A stretch of 64,000 nt of DNA from Porites lobata (taxonomy: Eukaryota > Cnidaria > Anthozoa > Scleractinia > Poritidae), in contig CALNXK010000013.1 of the NCBI GenBank assembly GCA_942486035.1, forward strand, positions 1,035,001 through 1,099,000. Reading direction: 5' to 3'. This document shows, in pieces, positions 33,732 to 45,980 of the stretch. Made by a program: the position numbers and the translations under genes. The notes under the pieces were generated by a model that had not been told where the DNA came from, searched no databases, and saw nothing but the letters and a program-made list of their open reading frames with translations. The stretch's first letter is position 1; every line of letters starts with the position of its first letter.

Positions 33732-36700
33732 TTGTAGGATTGAGGAATCTTAATCGAGGGCAGCAAAATTATCTAATCATGAATAATATATAGTCCTCGC
33801 TCAAGAGGCAAAGCTAGGCAACTTAACTGATAAATGAATATAACTCATAAAACCTTCCATCGTTCTCTCGCAATTGCAAACAAGTTGATTAGCGCGTTTG
33901 TATCTTAGAAAGGCTGTCAAGGGACAGCTTCCTAGAGAAACAAAAACGCAAAATTTCTCATAATTCAGCAGATAAATATATATTAACTTTAATGACAGTA
34001 AAGCCTAGCCTAGTACTACTGTAGCTTTACAATCAGTATACATACAAACCTTAAATCTACGAACAAGAATAACAAAGTTTAGAAGAATCCACAAGTGACA
34101 GAAGTCGATATCGGTTAAAACAGTAGCAGCAGTTGTAAGATAACAAAAGTGTTGCAAATTTTATACGTATATTCCCCGGACTTAGTTTCGAGTAACAGAA
34201 TTAGTTGCTTTAAATTTTTATGAATTAAAAAATCACTTTAGTTAGATAATCTTTTGACGATCCAAAAAATGTTCTGAACAAATTATCAATTTATCTTTAC
34301 CTCATACAGTACCGACTACTAGATGTGTAATTGGCTAAATCAAAGTGTAAGGACATCAGATGAATTCTCTCTGAGCCGTTTGGTTCAACTGAAGCACTTT
34401 GGGTTCTGTCAATTTATAAGAAGGGATGACTATAGCTTTCAAAAGTAAAAGCAGAAGTTAACGTTCTCTCTGTTGGCTGAATAAATGCATGCAGATGGGA
34501 TTGAGAAAAGGATTTTGAACAGAATTATTAAAAAAAAAAACATATTTTGTGAGACCCAGACGAGAGTTCACTGGCATTAGAAATTCTTGTAAACAGTGGC
34601 AAAATTCATAAACATTTGCCGATACTAATATTTTCCATATACAGTTATTACAGCACCTACTGTAGATTATACAAAAACGAATGTGGATAATTTCAGAGCA
34701 TATTTATCCGGAATAAATTCTTTCAACTTTTGATACAAAATCACACCTACCAGGTTAGTTATAATCCAAGACAATCCATCATTTTCTTCATGAGATCGGA
34801 CCTCCCAGTATACTCGGTAACACTGGGCAGTTGGTCTTATGATATTCCATTTAAGTGTACGGCATAAAATGAGCGTACAAATGTGTAAAAATACAGAAAA
34901 CTGGCCTGAAAAAGAATTTGTCTGTGAGGCAATAACTTGTGTGAAAAATACAAAAAGAAACAAAAATAACTATTTGATAATCAGAGGACATACTAAAGCC
35001 CTTGTATCTTTTCCAGTGTTTAAATAAGAAACACTTATCGACAACATTTTTTAGAAAATGCACCAGTTTGACTAAAATTGAAAAAATTGGAACAAAATGC
35101 GCATTTTATAATCGAGTGACATTTGACAAGGTTGAGTGAATTGAGGTGGAACCTGTTAGTTTAGTCAAGGCAATTTGTCTTTTCAAACCGTCAGGATAAA
35201 AAGGCTGACTAATTGTACTTATCTCAGAACCCGAGGCGTAATTTCATTTCTTTTGTACTAATAAAATTGTTGGGACCAACCTAAATCATCTTTTTTTGTC
35301 TTGAATATCGTCACACTGCAATGCGTGAAATATACTTTGGACCTCTTAAAAACCCAGTCAACCATGGGATCTGACTACCTGTATGTCACCAAAGATTTCA
35401 CAATAGCGGAATTGCATTACGGAAGGCCGCGAAGAAGAAACATTTGAAAGAAACGGAAGTGATCTCAATGGAACACCAGCGAAGCTTTCAACAATCACGC
35501 AAACAAAAATTGAAAAACGACCGAACTATATGACGGTATTGCACTTTTAGACATGATTTTGGTGAATTGTTTATATTTTGTACGGTTATTGCATTTTGTT
35601 ATATATTGCTTTTGCCATTTTAGCCCTGTTTAGATTTAACCATTTTCACGTGTTTATCTTCAACACTGTATTTCTTTACTGTTGTAGATCCATAGAAACT
35701 TTGGATTCTCTTGCACAAATTACAATCGATCCACTTTTTCTGATTTACGTTTAAGAAAAAGTCAGGCCCAGTACCCCTTAATGTAATGAAATAACTTACA
35801 GAAAATCAAAATGAAGTTGGGATAAAAAATCTTTTCCTTTTTGGTAATTGGTTTATAAGAAAGAGGCATGTCCGGGAAAATACTTATAATCGCGTTTTTA
35901 ACTATACATTTATGTGTTCTGTGTCATGTGATTAAGTAGATTTGAACTGTTCACAAGTCACGAGCGGTGAAAGTTCTCTCTCCCGATCGATTACCCAACC
36001 AAAACTGGCAATGAGATAACCTATGAGCTACAGTTACTAAACGAAATTGTAGTTATTAAACTTCTTCCTCTTCTTCGTCTTCTTCAGCTATCTCTGTGTC
36101 TTATTTCGTACCTTACCTTTGTCATTGATCCAAAGTGTCGATGATCTGTCAAAATGTTTACTTAGCCCTACCAAAATATTTTGAAGATTCAATTCTCAAA
36201 TTATATTTGCGTGCCGTTTTATTGATCTTAATTTCCCTTCAAATGCTGTACATTTTTTCGGCTTTGCGTTTTTTCCCTTTTCTCCGTTAATTGGTCTCAC
36301 AAATAACATCCACAAAAACCAATAAACTGAGCGGTTAGCTTTTGGTCAGAATGGCACCTATAACATTTTACAGTTGTACCTGGCCTCACTCTGCCAGCAC
36401 GTTTTACAACTGTATGTCAAATAAAAATCGCCAGTGATTCATTATGATCAGACCTCGTCAACCGGCGAAGACGAATAACTTAGTTGCACACCGTAAATTT
36501 CTGAGAGAAACCCCGTGGCTAGTATTCGGAGGTGCTCTTTTATTCGGGAGGGAGAGGGGGGAGGGCTTATTTATGGACGGGACGGAATTTGTACTTCAGA
36601 GAATAGAGAAGTGAGTCAAAGATGCATCATGAGCGTCTTAGAGCTGGAACCAGGGGAAAGTTTTCTTTAGATTAAAATGTATCATGCAGCGCCTCCGATA

Positions 36701-36816
36701 CACGAGTAGGCATGCCCTTTATATTACGTAAATTACATTGAGTTAGAAAATACGACATTTTGCCCTAACGAAGAAAATCTTTTTCTAACTAAACACAGTT
36801 ATCCAAAAATCTGTTG
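33732..36816. other. Intergenic, no supported gene
   Basis: Unique AT-rich sequence after copy B. The longest frame is 98 codons on the minus strand (34,667-34,963), with a hydrophobic start but no recognisable domain and an overlapping frame on the other strand. Only the diverged duplication at 35,346-35,515 is notable. Confidence 0.4.
35346..35515 (+). repeat. Old diverged duplication, block 1 first member
   Basis: Shares ACTCAGTCAACCAT-like, CTGTATGTCAC, GATTTCACAATAGCGGAATT, AAAGAAACGGAAGTGATCTC and ATCACGCAAAC strings, in the same order, with 40,332-40,500. Similarity is patchy and much lower than between copies A and B. Confidence 0.65.
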
Positions 36817-36882
36817 CTTCTTCTTCTTCTTCTTCTTCTTCTTCTTCTTCTTCTTCTTCTTCTTCTTCTTCTTCTTCTTCTC
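36817..36882. repeat. CTT microsatellite
   Basis: About 22 uninterrupted CTT units. Confidence 0.97.
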
Positions 36883-37970
36883 TAGTTCCTCTTCTTAATT
36901 GGCTTACTCTGTCTGTACTGCTTCATATTAATAATACTTTGCCTGAATATTACTGAGGAAACATGCAATCGTATGTACCATATTATTTTAATCAGTTTGC
37001 CTGTTTGTGTTCCTTCCAATTTTACTGATACGTCTACACTCGCACGTACTCAGTTAAAATGTTATAGAAGTAACCAATAGTTTTTAAAACTGTGGTAAGC
37101 CGCCGCATCCTAATAAAAGTAATGATAATTAACAATAATAGTAATTATTATCTATTTATTAGGAAAATCTAGGATCAGGCCACGCAAGAAAACAAGCAAT
37201 TGCCAAATTTTATGAAGACTTTGTTTTCTTTTTCTATTTTCATCTAGCGAGATGACCATAATCAAGATACGTCTATTTTAAGTGATGTTGTTGTTATAAA
37301 CTGACGTTGGAAACAAGGAAGACCACCCATGGCCGGATCGTATTTATGAAAAGGTTCATTTAAGGCTTGAAGTAGGAGAAGAGAGAGCGGCGTCAGAGTG
37401 TCTTCAAGAACCAAGAGCAAGTTTTATTTAAGAGAGTGGAAGAGATATTTGCCCGCTGTTGTGGGCACAACTTACTTAAAACGAAAAACAAAACATGATG
37501 ATGTAGTTGAATCAGCAGTATGCTATACGTGCAGAAAGTGGTACGTAATTATGCAAATATATTAGAAAGTCAGTTAGAAAATACAAAAACAATAAAGCAG
37601 TACGGTAAATGAGAAATCTATTTACGCGCTTCTTAACACAATCAAGTTTGCAGCCGTTAAGTAACAAAAGCCGGGGATCCATGTAGAAGAAACTGACCTC
37701 AGTCTACGAACTGACTTGCGAGCAAGTTCAAATAATCTTTGGCACCCATTTTTTGGTCGTATATGTTACTATCCAATCCTTTCCGATCCGACAAAAGCTA
37801 ATTAAAATGGCTGTATTATTGCCTATTAATCACTCGCCTTAATTGCTGTTGAAATTTAGATTTCCTAAGATAAGTCTTTTTAAAGACTTAAAGGAGTTAT
37901 TAAAATAACAGCTCTCCTTCTTGAATTGCCCTCCTATCGTTTACCTGCAAGTAACTGTGTTGTTACTTAC

Positions 37971-38051
37971 CATTTATTGGATGATTCCACCGATAATTTT
38001 CGCAAAAAGAGTCTTTGTGCGAAAATTATCGGTAGAATCATCTGATAAATG
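37971..38051. repeat. 81-bp imperfect palindrome
   Basis: Left arm reads CATTTATTGGATGATTCCACC then GATAATTTTCGC; the right arm is its near-perfect reverse complement, centred at 38,011. In RNA this would form a long hairpin with a short loop. No target duplication was identified. Confidence 0.8.
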
Positions 38052-38216
38052 TCCTACGCACCGATCTACTGTTTCGAGCTATCAGTTTCCATCGAAAACC
38101 TATACTTCTTATTCGGTGTTTTATTATGTTTTTTGTTTCCTGTTCCGCACTTTATGTTGTTCATAGCGGGTAACGTTTATTCAAACAAATTGTTAGCACC
38201 AACAAAAACATTGTAC

Positions 38217-38330
38217 TGCTGATAGCGGAAAACGTTTATGGTTTGTGTGTAAATAGAGCACGTATTAAGTCAACAGGTTCTGTGCAACCAATACATTTTA
38301 ATGCTGTGGTTGGCCACAACAAGTGATGTT
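38217..38330 (+). repeat. Old diverged duplication, block 2 first member
   Basis: Shares ATAGCGGAAAA, TAGAGCACGTATT, ACATTTTAATGCTGTGG and GGCCACAACA-like strings in order with 41,468-41,585. It lies downstream of block 1 in both members, so both blocks may belong to one ancient duplication. Confidence 0.55.
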
Positions 38331-40331
38331 TACTTCATGCTGTAAAACAAAATCTATTAAAAATGTTTAGGACACGTATTACAACCTATTAAAAGACCAT
38401 AAAAGGCTGCTAAAAATTCCTCTGAAACAATGTAATTTAACTTTATATCATAGAATTTTTTTTTGGAACTTACTGCAGCGAAGTGCCGTGCTACTAATGT
38501 GAAAGCAGAGCATGACTCTGAGCGTGTCAGGAGAATCAATTTTAATTTTCATAAGTAACTTTACAGTTGCCTTTAACTAGATGCATCATGACACCCAATA
38601 AACTTTTAATACCCGTTGGATTTTCTTTAAACCATTTCTGTGTGTTTATATAGGGCTATCGCAGTCAGCTGCTATAGTTGACTAGCAAGTTCCACACTGG
38701 AAAACGTACTACATTCTCAAGGAATTACTTCCTTAATTCCGAGGCACGAGTGGCTTTTTGTTTTTGGTTTGCGGTTCAGTTTTTGTTTTAGCCGAAGTAC
38801 TTTATCAAAACCTATTTCTTCTCATTGAAATATTTTTCTGGTTAATTCGGGTACCGTATGCAGTTTTGTTGTTTTTTTTTATACATGTTAGAATGCATTT
38901 CTCAAAATAAAATTCTTATTTAGCCAGTTATCTTTTAGATTTTTCCACTGAGCTCGGTCCACAAATATTCGGCGTTTTTAACAGAAAAATAACTAACTGT
39001 TCGCACAGAATATACGTGAACAGAATGAGCTTGCTAGCATATTTTTAAGCGGTTTGTTTGTCGAGTGAACAATGTGAAGTTTCACAAGTTTTATTCTGCT
39101 CGAGTTCATATCTAAATAAATCTCAAGTAAGGAAATTTACTAACGTTTTGCAGGGGCAGCTTATAGACTCTTTCACCCAAAGAAGCGCGCGTTCAAACTA
39201 AAAAAAGGGGAAACCTGTGTACTGAAACAACGCTATTATGCTTGAATACTTCAAAGGAGGGTTTTTGAATGTTCGTCCAAACACATAGAGTAAACTGTCT
39301 CTATTGTGTCTGAAACAGCACAGATCTACTAAGTAAAATTGCAAATACAAAATTTTTCAAAAATTTCAGCGTTAGCTGCACGATCCTGAATAATTCCGAA
39401 TTATTAAAATGGCTTTACTCGTTGCTGTCCTTCTGGTAATAGATTATTATTATAATGAAAAATATGGTGTATGCTACACTAATTTTAAAACCTGGCATCT
39501 ACTGGCGATCAAATACAATTTGTTTAGCTAAATGTTGAAACATCTGAGTCAGTGACATCTTATGAGAGTTTTTGAGTTCTTTATGAATAGTTCAGATCAT
39601 GTTCATGTACACAGACTGAATGTTCAATACTGCCAGTAAGAACCTGTGACATTTGAAAATAAACAAACGTTTTCAGAATAGTTACCAGCAGCAATTGTCT
39701 CATTGGATACGGTGTTTTTTAGACAAACACAACACACTTTTGGATGGATAAATTCTATGATCGTATCAACGACGATTAGTGTTGATGCCGACTCAAAGAC
39801 ACAGTCACCTCGTAGTTTATTTTTTAGTTGACCTAATGCATCCGTTTCTTCATGGCTTCTCGGCAAATAAATGACGCTGAATGGTGATAGCCGTGGTTGT
39901 ATTATTCATCCCGGCAGTTATTTTGCTTGGGTGCGAGCGCCAGAAATCCGGTCGAATGGCACGTACCACATTTTTCGCTAGTGGTGCAAGTGCAAAGAGG
40001 AATGAGCTATCACTAAGAAAACAAAGTCGATTAGTTTCGTGGAAGATTTCAAAGAAACACACTTGGAATGGGAATGTTTTTTGTTACCATCTTTTTGTTT
40101 TCGAAAGATCTGCGTTTCAATTAAATTGCAAAGTTTGCAAATTTGACCTAAGGTGGTACGAGACTCTGTAAGGTTCAGGAACGAAACTTAAAGTTAGTGT
40201 AACATGTATGATTTGGGAGTTTTAGACAGAGCAACTTGCAGCTTTGATTTATTTTATAGGACAAGCCGAGGTGTTCTCATGTACTAGATCTGGTTAATGA
40301 ATTGTTTAGCCCTATTGCTGTGAATATTAGA

Positions 40332-40500
40332 AACTCAGTCAACCATTTGTGTTGTACAATCCGTATGTCACTGAAGATTTCACAATAGCGGAATTACATG
40401 ATAAATGATCAATATAGCTAGCAGCAAAATATCTCAAAGAAACGGAAGTGATCTCAAATGCATGAGTGAGGTTATACACTCTCACGCAAACGGACATTAA
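40332..40500 (+). repeat. Old diverged duplication, block 1 second member
   Basis: Partner of 35,346-35,515, containing GATTTCACAATAGCGGAATT and AAAGAAACGGAAGTGATCTC. Confidence 0.65.
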
Positions 40501-41467
40501 AGTCGACGAAAATCTTCTTTTCCTTGTTCACTTGCTAAACCTATAACATAGAACTGATCACCAACGCCTACGTGACTCGTAGGCACAGTGATCACACCAC
40601 ATAGCCAATTCAAACTAACTGTATCTAATATCTTGGTAATACTTTTAATTTTACATGTAACGCGATCGCGAACATCATCAGATATCAGGCGATAACATAT
40701 TTAGACATGATTATGTTGCCATTGCCGTCTGTGTTTGTACCAATATTCTGAGTCCCCACACATGCCTAATTTTTTATCACTATTGTCATCATAGCTATTC
40801 TAAAATTTCAATACAGGAATGTTTTTTCTTTAGGCATTTCTTAACTTTTCACATTAAATAAAACTTCCAGCCCAGCCACTCAAATCAAAATTAAGAAATA
40901 ATGTACAGTAGAAAACTTTTCAACCTAATTATTAGATTTAATGAAATAGTAAAAAACCATGCCACTGTCGATAAATGAACATCATTTCCTTTATGACAGT
41001 TATTTGAAAGGAAAAAAGGCAGGGCTTAAAATAAAACTACGCAGCCCACTTTGATATAAATTATTGTTACTACTAGTGACTGAGAATCACATCTGATCAT
41101 AATACTGTTATATAGCCCATGTTAAAGTTAACAAAATCAGTTCTTCTCACTTTTTTTCTGCTCACACGACTTCGTGTTTACTCCGCTGCTAACTCTTTCT
41201 CCGTTGTGTCCGATTCTTACTTAAGACTTTATCGTTTTCTTGATTTGTAACCGTTCAATTGATTATATTAAGTTTGCTCGAAATGAATTGCTTTTTAACT
41301 TTAATCGGTGAAAATCATTGAATAAAATATCTTTTGACTGGTTGAGCTGTCTTTTCTTTTCCAATCCTTTACACTTCTCCACTCTTTTTTGGCTTGCTTT
41401 GTGCCCCCCTTTCCCTTATGTTTATCCCGTAGTGTCTCATTTTAGCAAATTGGTAGCTCATAAATCT

Positions 41468-41585
41468 TATAGCGGAAAATTTTTGTGAAGATTTAGAGCA
41501 CGTATTCGGACAAACGAATATATTATAACATGCAAACATTACACTTTAAAGCTGTGGCTAGCCGCAACACACCGCATAATGTTTC
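41468..41585 (+). repeat. Old diverged duplication, block 2 second member
   Basis: Partner of 38,217-38,330 (ATAGCGGAAAAT, TAGAGCACGTATT, ACACTTTAAAGCTGTGGC, AGCCGCAACA). Confidence 0.55.
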
Positions 41586-42600
41586 CTACTCTAATACGAA
41601 AAAATTATTCCAGTATAATCAGGATACGCCGAAATAATAATACAAAAATCTGCCAAAGTTAGCGAAGTTTTAACGAAGTGTTGTAAGCTATTTTTTGGTT
41701 TGTTTTCGGTCTTTTTTTTGACACCCATAACCAAACATATTTTTACTAGTCAATGACACACTTTTTTGTTGTCGAATTTTGACTTCCTCAAATAACCCGA
41801 CTAAATCCTTTAATTGGAAGAGTAAAGGTCTTTCTTTTTTATCAATATTATGATTTAAACGTTTCCATCCTGAACACCACCATGACAACTTATCCCAAGA
41901 CTATAACAAAAACATAAACAAGCCGATAAATCGCTTATGATCCCAAGCCGCGACGGGGTCATTGAATGTCTTGTTAACGATATTTTTTATACCTTTGTTT
42001 GTTGCAATTCGTTTCGGTTTTACCAACGCACTGCACAGCCCAATGAACAAGGACCAATAATTTGTTGAAACCTTTCGATTGCCCTCACTTTAGATTCATT
42101 CTTTTATAAGAACAAAAGAAGTCCACGCGTCACTTGCGTTGGCGGATATCACGTCACACAAGACGCTTTATATTTCTGAATTTATTCTAACGTGCGATAT
42201 TCAACGACCTTTTAAGTGTGAATTTAAAATTAAACAAGCGAGGCTTGTCATTTCTAATTTCCCACACCCGAAAGTTCTTTCAAAACAGCCAGTTTTGTTT
42301 ATGCGCACCAAATTCCCACTACATAATAACCCCAAATAGAAATTCTCATGAATGTTTGTAAATGTTTACCGGAGCTCGCCGTTACTAAGAACTACACCCG
42401 TCCTACCACCATGTACTTTACAGAACTAAAGAAGACTTGAAATCTTGCTAAATGAAAACAGAAATGCTAATTATAGCAAGTAAAAGCTTTTAAGTTTCGG
42501 ATTATGATGGCATTATTAACTTAAATAACTTTAAACACCTCAAAAACGATGTTTTTCTGTGAGGCTGTTGTTTATTCAACCGTGTCGTTTTCATTCTTTC

Positions 42601-42789
42601 AGTCCATTGACTATTAGGAATGACGTCACAAACACTCGGTTAACGTCGGAGAATTATCGACTGACGACATAAGTGTTTCCGGTAATAGCTTGACAATAAA
42701 AGTAAACGTATATTAAGGATCGGAACATTTAGCGCTACGGCATATCCGTAACGAGCATAAGGCTAGTCGTTGTTGAGATCGAAGCAAGC
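42601..42789 (+). promoter_or_regulatory. Putative promoter / 5' leader of the FoxO-like gene
   Basis: A palindromic CRE (TGACGTCA) lies at 42,621-42,628, a forkhead-type GTAAACG at 42,702-42,708 and a TATA-like TATATTAA at 42,709-42,716, all within 170 bp of the start codon. A further TGTTTAC (reverse of GTAAACA) lies at 42,363-42,369. An in-frame TAG at 42,730-42,732 precedes the start. The forkhead motifs raise the possibility of autoregulation. Motif matches only; no transcription start is demonstrated. Confidence 0.4.
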
Positions 42790-43515
42790 ATGTTTATTCA
42801 GGTACCCGATTCTGTGAACAAATCCCTCAAAAGAGGCCATGTTCCAAGAACACAGATTCACTATCCGAGATATTCCTTTCAAAATCAAGTCGCTGTTAAC
42901 GCTGTTTGGATAGGCAGCGCTAACTCCGGCGTACACGAGTCACGAAACATGTTAGTTGGTGGACACGATCACTGCAATTGTGGAGTAGAGCAAGTGAGAC
43001 CCGCAATTGGTCCCGGCTGGATCCCGTGGAATCCCGCGATGGTACCCACCCACGAACAACACCGAATGTGTCGAGAACTTTATAGTAATTTAGTTTGTCC
43101 ACAAAGCGCAGTTACGAGGGAAAGCATAGTTAACCAAAACAGGCAGAATTTTTTTACCATAAAAGAAGAAGTGTCAGCTGACAAAGAGGATGAGTGTAGT
43201 GAAGAAGATGATATCGAAAGCATAGGATCGCCGCGCTCATTAGCTTCTTCAGGCTCCACCAGTAGTCGCGATGATACCTTGATTAACCTCAGCTCAGAGT
43301 TGTTGAGCTCGTCAAGGGCACAAGCACCTGCTGCCAAGCCACGCTCCCAACAGGTAAACCCCTGGGGTAAGGCTTCATACTCTGACCTGATCACAATGGC
43401 CATAACATCCACGGACGACAATATGATGACTTTATCAGACATTTACACTTGGATTGTCAAGAACGTGCCGTATTTCAACGACAAAGGAACTTATTTATCA
43501 GTGCAGGGTTGGAAG
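42790..43515 (+). CDS. FoxO-class forkhead transcription factor, exon 1
   Basis: Encodes residues 1-242 of a predicted 310-residue nuclear DNA-binding protein. The start has a purine at -3 and an in-frame stop 60 bp upstream. Residues 1-115 are unrecognised. An acidic, serine-rich linker follows (about 123-165: TIKEEVSADK, ECSEEDDIES, SPRSLASSGSTSS); K125 in IKEE fits a sumoylation consensus. The forkhead domain starts at about 190 with NPWGKASYSDLI, then LSDIYTWIVKNVPYFNDKG. The spacing from DKG to GWK equals the FoxO-type insertion between helices 2 and 3, which separates FoxO from other Fox classes. The exon stops after GWK at a GTAGGT donor, phase 0, the site of the conserved FoxO intron. 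The N-terminal RxRxxS/T Akt site expected in canonical FoxO is not seen. An open antisense frame at 43,080-43,442 is a shadow. Confidence 0.85.
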
Positions 43516-45980
43516 GTAGGTCTAAGAAAGTTCGGTATTATGTAACACCACACTTGTTTTTCGCCTCACTGCTAACAGTTCTCCAATCCTCTTAACACGG
43601 CAGTTGTTAAATTTGCGTTTATGTCTTCAAACATGCACAATTTAACAGTTAAATAGCCTCAAGTTTAGAAAGTACATAACCACTTTACATTTTATTAGGA
43701 TATGAAAACCAAAAAAGATCCGAAAAGCTCATTACTTAAGTCACTCTTATGTCTAACGAAATTGTCACTGAGTTACTGCCCTTAATAAAGCAAATTTGAT
43801 TTTTTTCATATTAAGTCACCCTCCACTAAGCACATTAGGAATACCTTGTGCTTTCATTTGTTGTATTTAGAATATTTTATTCAATTGCTGCTAGTTTACG
43901 TAAAAAAGAAATTTAAAGAATTCTTCTAGAATTTTATTATAAAATGTTTTTAACGTCAGTTTTTTCATTCTTTCATGGGAGAGGTAACGCTATTTTCTAC
44001 AACACGTTGCTGGAAAACGAGCTATAATGATAGTTTTCAAAAGGAAGGAAAACCAGGATTTCGCCCTTGACTGTGAGAAAAAAAACGCAACCTTAGAAGA
44101 ATAATTCAGAATATTTACTAAAATTGGGATCTTAGAGAACTTTGCATAAAATTAAGATTGCACAAAACTAATGTTTAGTTGTAAAAAAAGTAAATGAATA
44201 AATAAAAATAACCAGGTAATTGTTTGGATTTGGATTTGGACCAATATGTCACCATTGGTTTAATTTACGCAGTCAAGAAACAAAGGAATATTTATATTTG
44301 AGTGATTCGTGACCAAGAAACTGAGTACTGGGTTGACCAACGGAATACTTAAAACAGACATTTCCGAGGCTGTTTTCCGCTCTCGTCTCGGGTTTAAGTC
44401 TTCCTGTGTACGTTGCGATAATTTCATCTTCAATAAAAAAAAGCAAAACCGATGTTTTATGGCATCTATGATTGCAACAGTATCAGTTACTGCTAAATTC
44501 GTCTTAAAGTAAATCGGGGCATTTTCTTATTGTTGGGGTAAACGCCTGAATTAACGAAATTTTCTCGCTGGTTCCAAATCATCGTCGATTGCTTTCCATT
44601 GCCTGTAATTTTTGTGAGAGGAAAGCCTCAAAGCTTCTAAATCCTCCGAAAATCCTTTGTCTCTTTGAAATCTAGGAAGAGTGGAATTTCTTTTTGAAAA
44701 GTCTAGGAGAAGCGATGTGCAACACGGTAGAGCCGAGTGCTCTAGTAAACCATTCGTAACAACATCAACTATTCACGTCACATGACAACTGCAGTTTAAG
44801 ATGATTCCGAAATGAATTACAGAAGTTAACAGAGGGTATAGGAATATTTTCCTATGTGCAACTGAAGCTAAAACGGCTAAACCGTTTTCGCTGATACATA
44901 TTTCTTTATTAATGATGGAAGATTTCTTCATTGAATCTGATCATTTCAAAAATGAAGTCAATGAAGTAAGGGAAAAATATAAACTTAGAACGCGGACTTC
45001 CTACGTTAAGGTCTCATGACGCACCCCTGACAATATCGTAAGCACTCTCTTCTACAACGAAACGTTTTAAACTGAAACGCGCCATAAAGTTTTGCCAACG
45101 GCAAGAAATTTCCAGAACTTGTTCATTCTTTAGAACCGTATTGTTTCCTCTTGATAAACACATAAATTAGCTGTAGATTCACGTTCTTGTGCTGAGTCAG
45201 TTAAAGCTAGAGATAGTAAACACAATGAAACTCATTACAACAGGAAGTATAAGGTCAGGGCATATTTAACGACGATATCGAACTTAGCTCAAATTTAGTA
45301 CTACCTTAGCAATGACAACGCATTTTATCTATTTTTTTTCAACACGTGTGCGCGTCTTGTGAGGTCGTACTAAAATAACCTCTATTACAGAACTCTTATA
45401 GTGATCTAGTTTTAATTTTGGCCCGCGCGTAGGGTGAATTGATTCTGTAGCCAGCCAAAGTAGTGGGAGTTTTAAATATACCTGACTAGATTTAAGTTTA
45501 ATTATCTTAAGGCAACAGTTCAATGTAGATTTAAGCTGTGCATACTGATCTCGCACTTTAGGTTACATTTAATCTATCACATTATCATCAACTTAACATC
45601 ATCTCGAATCATGATTAGGTGCAAACCACTCGAAGTTGGTCGATTATCTTAGATGTCTACGTCAAATGTTCTTTCCCCAACCTCCCACACTTGTTATAAT
45701 TCATCTTCTTCAAGTCCTTCATATTATTCACCTATTGTCATGTGCTGTAATGTAATGTTTCGGATGAGAGGGCAAACGTACGTGTACTAGTTAACATTAC
45801 AAAACCGAATACTGAGCGAGCTAGGACATAAACATGCAAGAGCGCTGGCAACTGGCTTCCGCTATCGGTCTATTTATTAGCTTGTAAACAGTAACCCACT
45901 CAACCCATCATGTGTGTCCTATAATAATAATCAACATTATATCTTATGATAAATCTAAAAATCATTTTCTCTCTCGACAG
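43516..45980 (+). other. Intron of the FoxO-like gene
   Basis: A 2,465-bp phase-0 intron with a GTAGGT donor and a CTCTCTCGACAG acceptor. It joins GWK to NAVRH and so splits the forkhead domain immediately before the recognition helix, as in FoxO genes of other animals. No gene or clear transposon was recognised inside it. Confidence 0.8.

Larger units (their letters stand above)
38331..42600. other. Intergenic upstream of the forkhead gene
   Basis: No gene is supported. A 96-codon plus-strand frame at 39,881-40,171 starts with a hydrophobic run (VIAVVVLFIPAVILL), but it has an overlapping antisense frame and no recognised family. The later half of the diverged duplication lies here. Distant 5' exons of the forkhead gene cannot be excluded. 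Confidence 0.4.

Noticed and set aside
34667..34963. 98-codon minus-strand frame with hydrophobic start
   Set aside because: Signal-like start but no domain, cysteine pattern or supporting exon; opposite-strand frames overlap it.
36817..36882. CTT run considered as a CRISPR-like or satellite array
   Set aside because: It is a simple trinucleotide microsatellite with no spacers.
39881..40171. 96-codon frame with hydrophobic N-terminus
   Set aside because: Possibly a repeat-derived frame; overlapping antisense frame and no recognisable family.
43080..43442. 120-codon antisense frame
   Set aside because: Shadow of forkhead exon 1, whose reading frame has clear domain evidence.
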